Assembly (NCBI GenBank): GCA_037071015.1
Contig: JBAMOY010000001.1
Span: forward strand, 248,001 to 312,000
Reading direction: 5' to 3'
Source of the DNA: JBAMOY01 sp037071015
Lineage (GTDB): Bacteria; Bacillota_I; Bacilli_A; RF39; UBA660
Length of the DNA: 64,000 nucleotides
Under the pieces are notes generated by a model. The model worked only from the letters and a program-made list of their open reading frames with translations, was not told the origin of the DNA and did no database searches. A program made the translations under genes and the position numbers. This document shows positions 23,551 to 31,132 of the stretch, piece after piece (positions within the stretch are counted from its first letter, which is position 1; every line of letters begins with the position of its first letter).

Positions 23551-24402
23551 ATGTTATTTGGTAAAAAAATATTAAAAAAGTATTTTAAAAATAGTAATTT
23601 TAAAACATCTGTCGAACTGAAGGAATGTATTATTGAAAGTGATAATATGATTTTGGCTGAGCAATTTTTAGATGACTTTGGTATTGACGATGATATTATT
23701 AGATATATAATGAGTAAAATAAATCATGATAATTATTGTTATATGTGTGATAGATTGATTTGTCTAGTTGGTTTAGACAGATTAGAAAAAATTGTTGGTC
23801 TTGATCAATTATTAGATAAGATAATTATTACTAGTGAAATTGGCAATCTTATTAAATATGCACAAGCGTTTGAGGGTGCCAATAATTTTTATGCGGTTAA
23901 AATTTTGGAAGATGAAGTTGTAAATCGCGGTAATAGTATGCATATATATCATTTTGCTTTAAAAATTAATTGTTCTAATAAAGAACAATTGGCTATTGCC
24001 TTAATTAGTTTACAAGATGCTGTTTATATTCGTAAAATGGCAGAGTCCTTTCCTTTTTTAGCAAAAGAATTAGTTCCGGGGATTATTCAAACAGATAATG
24101 AGTCAGAAATGATTAAATTTATATTAGAGGTAAAAAATTGCCCGATCGGTTTAATTATCACGCATCTTAATTTAGATCAAAAGGGTAAGCTTATTTTAAT
24201 AAGTACTTTATTAAAACAAGATATAATTAAATATCATTTTTATGCGGAAGCTATTTTAGATAACCAAGATTTAAATGAACAGGATGAAAAATATATGCAG
24301 TATTGTCAAAGTTCTGATCAGTCATTACCATTATTATTGGCAAATGACTTACAGTTAAAAAATCATACACATGTTAAAGTAAAAACAGTTTACAAAAACT
24401 AA
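23551..24402 (+). CDS. Unrecognised 283-residue protein between nusG and rplK
   Basis: I do not recognise a family. The product begins MLFGKKILKKYFKNSNFKTS and is helical, with paired leucine-rich helices such as CDRLICLVGLDRLEKIVGLD and YHFALKINCSNKEQLAIALI. This suggests a HEAT-like or other helical-repeat architecture, perhaps a degenerate one. There is no signal, membrane span or catalytic motif. Expression would be by read-through from secE-nusG; the Shine-Dalgarno GGGTGA is ten bases from the ATG, which is long. Codon use is like the neighbours. It separates nusG from rplK, which are adjacent in most genomes. Confidence 0.65.
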   Translation: MLFGKKILKKYFKNSNFKTSVELKECIIESDNMILAEQFLDDFGIDDDIIRYIMSKINHDNYCYMCDRLICLVGLDRLEKIVGLDQLLDKIIITSEIGNLIKYAQAFEGANNFYAVKILEDEVVNRGNSMHIYHFALKINCSNKEQLAIALISLQDAVYIRKMAESFPFLAKELVPGIIQTDNESEMIKFILEVKNCPIGLIITHLNLDQKGKLILISTLLKQDIIKYHFYAEAILDNQDLNEQDEKYMQYCQSSDQSLPLLLANDLQLKNHTHVKVKTVYKN

Positions 24403-24452
24403 AAAGTGTGATATTATTATATGGCTATATTTATTTAAATATAGATAAAAGA

Positions 24453-24513
24453 AGTGGGAGATGTTTAAAGCGGATATCATTGGAACCACTCGCGAAAAAA
24501 AATATAGGAGGTG
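24453..24513 (+). promoter_or_regulatory. Ribosomal protein L1 (or L11 operon) autoregulatory leader before rplK
   Basis: The segment GTGGGAG ... AACCACTC (24455-24491), directly before the rplK Shine-Dalgarno, has the GTGGGAG/ACCAC core of L1-binding leaders of rplK-rplA operons. L1 bound there would block translation. Confidence 0.6.
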
Positions 24514-24519
24514 TTTTTC

Positions 24520-24945
24520 GTGGCAAAACAAGTTAGTAAAAAAATTAAATTACAAATTCCAGCTGGAAAAGCAACACCAGCTCCACCAGTAGGAACAGTT
24601 TTGGGACCTGCCGGAATTAACCTACAGGAATTTTGTACTAAATATAATGATGCAACTAAAGATAAAATGGGAGATATACTACCAGTTGAAATTACTATTT
24701 ATGAAGATAGAAGTTTCGACTTCGTAATTAAAACTCCACCAACAGCTTTCTTGATTAAAAAAGTTGCTAAACTAAAAAAAGGTTCAACTAAAGGTTCAAG
24801 TGAAACAGTTGGAACTTTAACTAAAGAGCAACTAAAAGAAATTGCTGAAATAAAGTTACCAGATTTAAATGCATATACTGTAGAAGAAGCTATGAAAATC
24901 GTTGAGGGAACTGCTCGTAATATGGGCGTTAAGGTTGAAGATTAA
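24520..24945 (+). CDS. rplK: 50S ribosomal protein L11
   Basis: A 141-residue protein of the GTPase-associated centre. It begins with a GTG start (24520) behind AGGAGGTG, although the frame is open from 24511. The signature is KLQIPAGKATPAPPVGTVLGP, with the proline-rich hinge and a C-terminal rRNA-binding domain ending in the conserved GTARNMGVKVED. It is followed by rplA with an intervening L1-type leader. Confidence 0.97.
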   Translation: MAKQVSKKIKLQIPAGKATPAPPVGTVLGPAGINLQEFCTKYNDATKDKMGDILPVEITIYEDRSFDFVIKTPPTAFLIKKVAKLKKGSTKGSSETVGTLTKEQLKEIAEIKLPDLNAYTVEEAMKIVEGTARNMGVKVED

Positions 24946-24954
24946 TTTATACAT

Positions 24955-25006
24955 ATAGGTTAAAACCTATGTGGGAGGAAAAATCCGCTACAAACCACAT
25001 AAGGAG
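24955..25006 (+). promoter_or_regulatory. Second L1-type leader, between rplK and rplA
   Basis: An upstream hairpin (AGGTT / AACCT) is followed by ATGTGGGAGG ... CCACAT, in which ATGTGG and CCACAT pair around an internal GGAGG-containing loop. The same GTGGGAGG/CCAC core is seen before rplK. It ends directly at the rplA Shine-Dalgarno. Confidence 0.6.
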
Positions 25007-25014
25007 GTAAAATA

Positions 25015-25710
25015 ATGAAGAAAGGTAAAAAATATTTAGAAGCTAGCAAATTAGTAGAAAAGAATAAACTTTATACTAAAGAGGAAGCTATTAAATTAGT
25101 TAAAGAAACAAATGTGGCTAATTTTGATGCATCAGTTGAAATTGCTTTAAGATTAAATCTTGATACTAAAAAAGCAGATCAACAATTAAGAGGAGCTACA
25201 GTTCTACCTAATGGTACAGGGAAAACAAAGAAAGTGTTAGTTATTGCTAAAGGAGATCAAGCAAAAGCTGCTAAAGAAGCTGGAGCTGATTTTGTTGGCG
25301 ATGTTGATATGTTGGAAAAAATAGAAAAAGAGAACTGGTTTGGTTTTGATACCTTAATTGCTACTCCAGACATGATGCCACTTTTAGGTAAATTAGGTAA
25401 GGTTTTAGGACCTAAAGGATTAATGCCGAATCCTAAAACTGGAACTGTAACTATGGATGTTAAAAAAGCAGTAGAGGATGTTAAAAAGGGACGAGTTGAA
25501 TATCGTACTGATAGTTTTGGTAATATTCATGCTATTATTGGAAAGGTATCATTTGATGATGCTAAATTAATAGAAAATTTAGATGCTTTTGTATCTTTAA
25601 TGATTAAAATTAAACCATCTGTTGTTAAAGGTAAATATATAAAGAATATATCTATCGCATCAACAATGGGGCCTGGTATCAAAATCGATACAACAAGCTT
25701 TGACAATTAA
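25015..25710 (+). CDS. rplA: 50S ribosomal protein L1
   Basis: A 231-residue L1-stalk protein and the presumed repressor of its own operon. It shows KGKKYLEASKLVEKNKLYT, the VLPNGTGKTKKVLVIAKGD strand, LGPKGLMPNPKTGTVT (family signature) and the C-terminal SIASTMGPGIKID. AAGGAGG precedes the ATG. The promoter of the next unit (rplJ) overlaps its stop codon. Confidence 0.97.
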   Translation: MKKGKKYLEASKLVEKNKLYTKEEAIKLVKETNVANFDASVEIALRLNLDTKKADQQLRGATVLPNGTGKTKKVLVIAKGDQAKAAKEAGADFVGDVDMLEKIEKENWFGFDTLIATPDMMPLLGKLGKVLGPKGLMPNPKTGTVTMDVKKAVEDVKKGRVEYRTDSFGNIHAIIGKVSFDDAKLIENLDAFVSLMIKIKPSVVKGKYIKNISIASTMGPGIKIDTTSFDN

Positions 25711-25728
25711 AAAATAATATGTTATAAT
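25699..25728 (+). promoter_or_regulatory. Sigma-A promoter of rplJ-rplL
   Basis: TTGACA (25699-25704) and TATAAT (25723-25728) are 18 bases apart; the -35 box lies in the last codons of rplA. Confidence 0.75.
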
Positions 25729-25734
25729 CGAAAT

Positions 25735-25870
25735 GTCGTTTGAAAATTTATATAGTACCGTAGACAGTAAGGGCAAACGCTTAATCATCTTACCGAGGGA
25801 CTAAAAGATATATTTAGATCTTTTAACTCTTGCTGTCTATTGGCAAGAGTTTTTTATACGGTACCCAAAA
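25735..25870 (+). promoter_or_regulatory. L10 leader (rplJL attenuator)
   Basis: The region has the architecture of the Bacillota ribosomal protein L10 leader. GTACCGTA (25755-25762) pairs with TACGGTAC (25857-25864). A terminator hairpin ACTCTTGC / GCAAGAGT with TTTTTT lies at 25826-25855. TAGACAG (25761-25767) can instead pair with CTGTCTA (25833-25839) in the terminator loop. L10(L12)4 binding would shift the balance and stop transcription. Confidence 0.8.
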
Positions 25871-25894
25871 CTCAAAGAAAAGAGGAGGTGCAAA

Positions 25895-26392
25895 ATGGCA
25901 AATCAGAAAATAATTGAAAAAAAGCAAGAAATAGTCAATGAGATTACTGAAAAGATTAAAGAGTCTTCTTCATTTGTTCTATTTGAATATCAGGGACTTT
26001 CTGTTTCTGAAATGACTGAATTAAGAAGAAAACTACGCGAAAGTGGTTCAGAATTGAAAGTATACAAAAATACATTAGTGGTTCGTGCTTTAGATAATTT
26101 AAATATCGATATGAAAGACGAACTAAATGGACCAAAAGCTTGTACCTTTGGTACAGATGCAGTCGCTCCAATTAAAGCTTTAAGCGAATTTGCTAAAGAA
26201 CATAAAGCTTTAGAAATGAAGATAGGTTATGTTGATGGAGCAATTGCTGACATTGATATGTTAAAACAATTATCATCTATTCCATCAAGAGAAGGATTAC
26301 TTACAATGCTTGCTGGTGGACTTATGGGTGTTGTCAAAGATTTATCAATTTGTTTAGACTTGTATAGTCAAGATTTAGAGAAAAATAATTAA
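25895..26392 (+). CDS. rplJ: 50S ribosomal protein L10
   Basis: A 165-residue stalk base protein that binds 23S rRNA and carries the L7/L12 dimers. Recognisable parts are the N-terminal SFVLFEYQGLSVSEMTELR, KVYKNTLVVRALDN and the C-terminal helix that binds L12. GAGGAGGTG precedes the ATG. It lies downstream of the L10 leader and 18 bases before rplL. Confidence 0.96.
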   Translation: MANQKIIEKKQEIVNEITEKIKESSSFVLFEYQGLSVSEMTELRRKLRESGSELKVYKNTLVVRALDNLNIDMKDELNGPKACTFGTDAVAPIKALSEFAKEHKALEMKIGYVDGAIADIDMLKQLSSIPSREGLLTMLAGGLMGVVKDLSICLDLYSQDLEKNN

Positions 26393-26410
26393 AATAAGGA
26401 GGAATATAAA

Positions 26411-26782
26411 ATGGCAAAATTTACAAAAGATGAATTTATTAGTGGATTAAAAGAAATGACAATTCTTGAAGTTAAAGAATTAGTAGATGCAATGAAAGAG
26501 GAATTTGGTGTTGATCCAAGTGCTGTAGCTGTAGCTGCACCAGTTGCTGGAGCTGCTGCTAGCGATGATGCTCCAAGTACTGTTAATGTTGTTTTAACTA
26601 GTGCTGGTGCTAACAAAATAGCTGTTATCAAAATTGTTCGTGATATTACTGGTTTAGGATTAAAAGAAGCTAAAGAAATCGCTGACAATGGTGGAGCAGT
26701 TAAAGAAAATGTATCTACTGATGAAGCTAATGAAATTAAAGCAAAATTCGAAGAAGCTGGCGCTACTATCGAATTAAAATAA
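26411..26782 (+). CDS. rplL: 50S ribosomal protein L7/L12
   Basis: A 123-residue stalk protein that recruits translational GTPases. An N-terminal dimerisation helix (LEVKELVDAMKEEFG) is followed by an Ala-rich hinge and the globular domain with KIAVIKIVRDITGLGLKEAK and the GGAVKENV segment. AAGGAGG precedes the ATG. The operon ends at a hairpin immediately downstream. Confidence 0.97.
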   Translation: MAKFTKDEFISGLKEMTILEVKELVDAMKEEFGVDPSAVAVAAPVAGAAASDDAPSTVNVVLTSAGANKIAVIKIVRDITGLGLKEAKEIADNGGAVKENVSTDEANEIKAKFEEAGATIELK

Positions 26783-26800
26783 TTAAATTATTTAGTGTTT

Positions 26801-26828
26801 AAGCCTATACTAAAATTAGTATGGGCTT
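26801..26828 (+). terminator. Hairpin after rplL
   Basis: A 12-bp stem AAGCCTATACTA / TAGTATGGGCTT (one G-U) with an AAAT loop. Only a broken T-run follows (TTCGCCGTCTTTT), so it may terminate partially and let some transcripts continue. Confidence 0.55.
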
Positions 26829-26855
26829 TCGCCGTCTTTTAGAAAAGGATGAATT

Positions 26856-27440
26856 ATGTCACATTATTTTATTAATGATACTAATATAAAAAATAACAAA
26901 AGAAAAACTGAAGCGTCTATCCGAGAACATAAATTTGTATTTTGGGTTGACAATGGAGTTTTTTCTAAAAAAGGATTAGATTTTGGAACACGAACATTGT
27001 TAGAAAACTTACCACTAAATAAGATGAATGGTGAAATTTTGGATTTCGGTTGTGGTTATGGACCGATTGGAATTGTCATTGCTAAATTAAGCGAAGCTAA
27101 AGTCGATATGTTGGATGTTAACGATCGGGCTTTGGATTTAGCTAAACAAAATGTCATAGAAAATGATGTGGAAGTAAATATCATTAAAAGTGATATTTAT
27201 GGAAGTGTGACTAAAAAATATGATTATATTATTTCTAATCCACCGATTAGGGTAGGAAAGGAAATACTATATAAAATATTATTCGGAGCTAAAGAATATT
27301 TAAAAGATAATGGACAATTATGGATTGTTGTTAATAAAGACCAAGGAGCAAAAAGTCTAGCTAAAGAATTAGAGCATATTTATAAAGTTCAGATTATTTG
27401 TCGAAATAAAGGATTTTTCGTTATTTGTGCATCAAAGTAA
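26856..27440 (+). CDS. Class I SAM methyltransferase, RsmC-like (YbxB)
   Basis: A 194-residue Rossmann-fold methyltransferase. SAM-binding motif I is ILDFGCGYGPIGIVIAK, and the catalytic NPP(x) motif is YIISNPPIRVGKEI, typical of enzymes methylating exocyclic guanine N2. It resembles single-domain RsmC homologues acting on 16S rRNA, and sits between rplL and rpoB as ybxB does in Bacillus. AAAAGGATGA precedes the ATG. Confidence 0.88.
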   Translation: MSHYFINDTNIKNNKRKTEASIREHKFVFWVDNGVFSKKGLDFGTRTLLENLPLNKMNGEILDFGCGYGPIGIVIAKLSEAKVDMLDVNDRALDLAKQNVIENDVEVNIIKSDIYGSVTKKYDYIISNPPIRVGKEILYKILFGAKEYLKDNGQLWIVVNKDQGAKSLAKELEHIYKVQIICRNKGFFVICASK

Positions 27441-27469
27441 TTGACAACTTGCGTGATGTTTGTTAAAAT
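27441..27469 (+). promoter_or_regulatory. Sigma-A promoter of rpoBC
   Basis: TTGACA (27441-27446) and TAAAAT (27464-27469) are 17 bases apart and immediately follow the methyltransferase stop codon. A 72-base leader precedes rpoB. Confidence 0.75.
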
Positions 27470-27541
27470 CATAAATTGGTGGCATATACTTTATGTCGAT
27501 TTTATGTTCGTGGGTATAATATAGTTTATAGGGGTGAAGAA

Positions 27542-30500
27542 ATGGCTTATACTGTTGAAAAATTTGGAGATCACCGAGAAAGAAGAAATTATTCTAAAGC
27601 AAAAAATGCAATTGAATTGGGCAATTTATTGGAAATTCAAAAAAAGTCGTATGATTGGTTTATCACTGATGGTATTAAAGAGGTATTTGAAGATGTTTTT
27701 CCTGTGGAAAGTTTCACGGGAAATTTGACGTTAGAATTCGGGAATTATTCTTTTGATAAACCGCGCTATTCTATTAAAGGGTGCAAAGAGAGATATGCAA
27801 CTTATGCTGCACCATTAAAAGTAGATGCTAGATTATTCAATCAAGAAACGGGAGAAGTTAAAGAGCAAGAAATTTATTTGGGCGATATGCCAATAATGAC
27901 AGAAAGTGGAACATTTATTATTAATGGAGCTGAACGTGTTATTGTTTCACAATTAGTACGTTCCCCAAGTGTTTATTTTGGAAGAGAAATAGACAAAAAT
28001 GGCCGTCATGTATTAACATCACAGATTATTCCAACTCGTGGTACTTGGTTAGAATTTGAAACAGATGCAAGGGATATTATCTATGTCCGTATTGATCGTA
28101 CTAGAAAGGTACCAATTACAACTTTACTTAGAGCAGTTGGCTTATCTAATGATGAGGATATACTTTCATTATTTGGTGAAGATGATTACCTAGTTAAGAC
28201 AATTGAAAAGGATGCTAATAAAAATACTGATGAGGCATTAATTGATATTCATAGTAAATTGCGTCCTGGGGAACCGTCAACTTTAGAGAGTGCTAAAAAT
28301 CAATTAATAACAAGATTTTTTGACTCTTTTAGATATGATTTGGCTAAAGTTGGACGTTATAAATTTAATCGTAAATTGGATGTTTTAGATCGTCTTATCG
28401 GTTGTACTTTAGCAGAAGATATTAAAGTTGATAAAAAGGTAGTTATTGCTAAAGATACACTTGTAACTAAAGATGTTTTAGAACAGTTAAAACCTATTAT
28501 GGAAGCCGGATATGGCGTTAAAGAAGTTACTATTAATAGTGATTTAGATACTTATAATAAAGTTCAGGTTGTCAAAGTTTATTCGAAGATTAATCCTAGT
28601 AAAGTAGTTAATATCATTGGTAATGATCGCACTAGTGATGTTAAAAGACTTACTATATCAGACATATATGCATCAGTTTCTTACTATTTAAATTTATTAG
28701 AAGGAATTGGTTCTTTTGATGAAATAGATCATTTATCAAACCGTCGTGTTAGACAGGTAGGAGAACTTTTACAAAATCAGTTTAGAATTGGTATTAGTCG
28801 TATTGAACGTGTTATTAGAGATCGTATGTCAACTCAGGAATTAGCTGAGGTTACACCTAAATCTTTAATTAATATTAGGCCTTTAACAGCTGCTATTAAA
28901 GAATTTTTTGGTAGTAGTCAGTTATCACAGTTTATGGACCAAACTAATCCAATTGCCGAACTTGCTAACAAGAGACGTTTATCAAGTTTAGGACCTGGTG
29001 GACTTTCAAGAGATCGTGCTGGAATGGATGTCCGTGACGTTAATCCATCACACTATGGTCGTCTTTGTCCAATCGAATCACCAGAAGGACCAAACATTGG
29101 TCTTATAACAGCTTTAGCTAGTTTTGCTAAAGTAAATGACTATGGTTTTATCATGACACCTTATCGCCGTGTTAAAGATTGTAAAATCACTGATGAAATT
29201 GTCTATATGACAGCTGATGAAGAGCTAGATTATTATATTTCACAAGCTACAATAAATGTTGAAGATGGAAAAATTGCGGATGCGCAAATTCCCGTTCGTT
29301 ATCGTGGCGATACAGTTATGGTTAATAAAGAAGAAGTTGATTTTATCGATGTATCGGCACAGCAAGTTGTATCGATTACGACAAGTGGAATTCCTTTCTT
29401 GGAACATGATGATGGAAAACGTGCTTTGATGGGTTCGAACATGCAACGTCAAGCTATTCCATTATTAAGGGCTGAAGCACCTCTTGTAGGAACTGGAGTT
29501 GAGGCTATTGCTGCTAAAGACTCGGGAGCAGTCGTTATATGTAAAGCTGATGGTATTGTTGATTATGTTGATGGTAATAAAATTATAGTTAATACGGTAA
29601 GTGGCAGTGACACATATTATTTAAATGGTTTTGAAAGAAGTAACGCAGGAACTTGTTATCATCAAGTACCAATTGTACGTAAAGGTGATAAGGTTACTAA
29701 AGATATGGTAATCGCTGATGGGCCATCTACTGATAAAGGAGAAATGGCTTTAGGTAAAAATGTTACTGTTGCTTTCATGAACTATAATGGATACAATTAT
29801 GAGGATGCTGTTATTCTTAATGAAAGATTAGTTAAAGATGATGTTTATACATCGATTCATATTGAAGATTATCAAATTGAGTGCCGTGATACTAAATTAG
29901 GTCCAGAGGAATTTACACGAGATATTCCAAATGTTGGTGAAGAGGCTCGTAAGAATTTGGATGAAAATGGTATTGTTCGCATTGGTACTGAAGTAAAAGA
30001 TGATGATATTTTAGTAGGTAAAGTTACGCCAAAAGGTATGGCTGAACTTACTAGTGAGGAAAAATTATTACATGCTATTTTTGGTGAAAAGACTCGTGAA
30101 GTAAGGGATACATCTTTACGTGTACAACATGGTGGTGGCGGAATTGTTCATGATGTTAAAATCTTTACTAAAGAAGATACTGATGAACTTCCAGCAGGTG
30201 TTTCGAAAATAGTTCGAGTTTATATTGCTCAAAAACGTAAGATTAGCGTTGGAGATAAAATGGCTGGGCGTCATGGTAACAAAGGTGTTATTTCATTAGT
30301 ATTACCAGAAGAAGATATGCCATATATGGAAAATGGACAACCGGTTGATATTTTACTTAATCCACTAGGAGTTCCAAGTCGTATGAATATTGGACAAATT
30401 CTAGAAATGCATCTGGGAATGGCTGCCAAAGAATTGAATATTCACGTAGCAACACCTGTATTTGCAGGAGCAAGTCGTGATGAAATTATCGATGCTTTAA

Positions 30501-31132
30501 AAGAAGCTAATTTAAGCGAAGATGGAAAATGTCAATTATATGATGGTCGTACTGGTGAACCATTTGACAATCGTGTTAGTGTTGGGGTTATGTATATGAT
30601 AAAACTTCACCACATGGTTGATGATAAATTACATGCTCGTTCAACAGGACCTTACTCATTAGTAACACAACAACCACTTGGTGGTAAGGCACAGTTTGGT
30701 GGTCAGCGTTTTGGAGAAATGGAAGTATGGGCATTATATGCTTATGGTGCTGCGCATGTTCTTCAAGAGATGATGACAATAAAATCTGACGATGTCGTTG
30801 GACGTGTTAAAGTTTATGAATCGTTAGTTAAGGGACAACCACTTCCGGGTAGTGGAATACCAGAAAGTTTTAGGGTTTTAATTAAAGAATTCCAAGCTTT
30901 AGGTTTAGATATTACGGTTCTTAATGAAGATGGTAACTATGTTGAACTTAAAGAATTAGAAGAAGAGGAAGATCAAACTAGTCCAAGTGAAATGTTTGAA
31001 AATGTTGTCGATGAGACTGCTGTTGAAGAAGTTGAAGCACCTGAAGAAGAATTGACTGAAGATGAATTCGAAGAGGATTTTGATGATTTAGAACCTGATT
31101 TTGAAGATTTAATGGAAGGGGATGAAGATTAA
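27542..31132 (+). CDS. rpoB: RNA polymerase beta subunit
   Basis: A 1196-residue catalytic subunit. The frame is open from 27476, but GGGGTGAAGAA and the family start indicate ATG 27542. Landmarks are FGSSQLSQFMDQTNP, LGPGGLSRDRAGMDVRDV, ESPEGPNIGLI, the GDKMAGRHGNKGV active-site region and the C-terminal GGKAQFGGQRFGEMEVWAL. At the Escherichia coli His526 position the codon 28967-28969 is AAC (Asn), in AELANKRRLSS. A C-terminal tail of about 60 residues is strongly acidic. Its stop overlaps the rpoC start (TAATG). Confidence 0.98.
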   Translation: MAYTVEKFGDHRERRNYSKAKNAIELGNLLEIQKKSYDWFITDGIKEVFEDVFPVESFTGNLTLEFGNYSFDKPRYSIKGCKERYATYAAPLKVDARLFNQETGEVKEQEIYLGDMPIMTESGTFIINGAERVIVSQLVRSPSVYFGREIDKNGRHVLTSQIIPTRGTWLEFETDARDIIYVRIDRTRKVPITTLLRAVGLSNDEDILSLFGEDDYLVKTIEKDANKNTDEALIDIHSKLRPGEPSTLESAKNQLITRFFDSFRYDLAKVGRYKFNRKLDVLDRLIGCTLAEDIKVDKKVVIAKDTLVTKDVLEQLKPIMEAGYGVKEVTINSDLDTYNKVQVVKVYSKINPSKVVNIIGNDRTSDVKRLTISDIYASVSYYLNLLEGIGSFDEIDHLSNRRVRQVGELLQNQFRIGISRIERVIRDRMSTQELAEVTPKSLINIRPLTAAIKEFFGSSQLSQFMDQTNPIAELANKRRLSSLGPGGLSRDRAGMDVRDVNPSHYGRLCPIESPEGPNIGLITALASFAKVNDYGFIMTPYRRVKDCKITDEIVYMTADEELDYYISQATINVEDGKIADAQIPVRYRGDTVMVNKEEVDFIDVSAQQVVSITTSGIPFLEHDDGKRALMGSNMQRQAIPLLRAEAPLVGTGVEAIAAKDSGAVVICKADGIVDYVDGNKIIVNTVSGSDTYYLNGFERSNAGTCYHQVPIVRKGDKVTKDMVIADGPSTDKGEMALGKNVTVAFMNYNGYNYEDAVILNERLVKDDVYTSIHIEDYQIECRDTKLGPEEFTRDIPNVGEEARKNLDENGIVRIGTEVKDDDILVGKVTPKGMAELTSEEKLLHAIFGEKTREVRDTSLRVQHGGGGIVHDVKIFTKEDTDELPAGVSKIVRVYIAQKRKISVGDKMAGRHGNKGVISLVLPEEDMPYMENGQPVDILLNPLGVPSRMNIGQILEMHLGMAAKELNIHVATPVFAGASRDEIIDALKEANLSEDGKCQLYDGRTGEPFDNRVSVGVMYMIKLHHMVDDKLHARSTGPYSLVTQQPLGGKAQFGGQRFGEMEVWALYAYGAAHVLQEMMTIKSDDVVGRVKVYESLVKGQPLPGSGIPESFRVLIKEFQALGLDITVLNEDGNYVELKELEEEEDQTSPSEMFENVVDETAVEEVEAPEEELTEDEFEEDFDDLEPDFEDLMEGDED

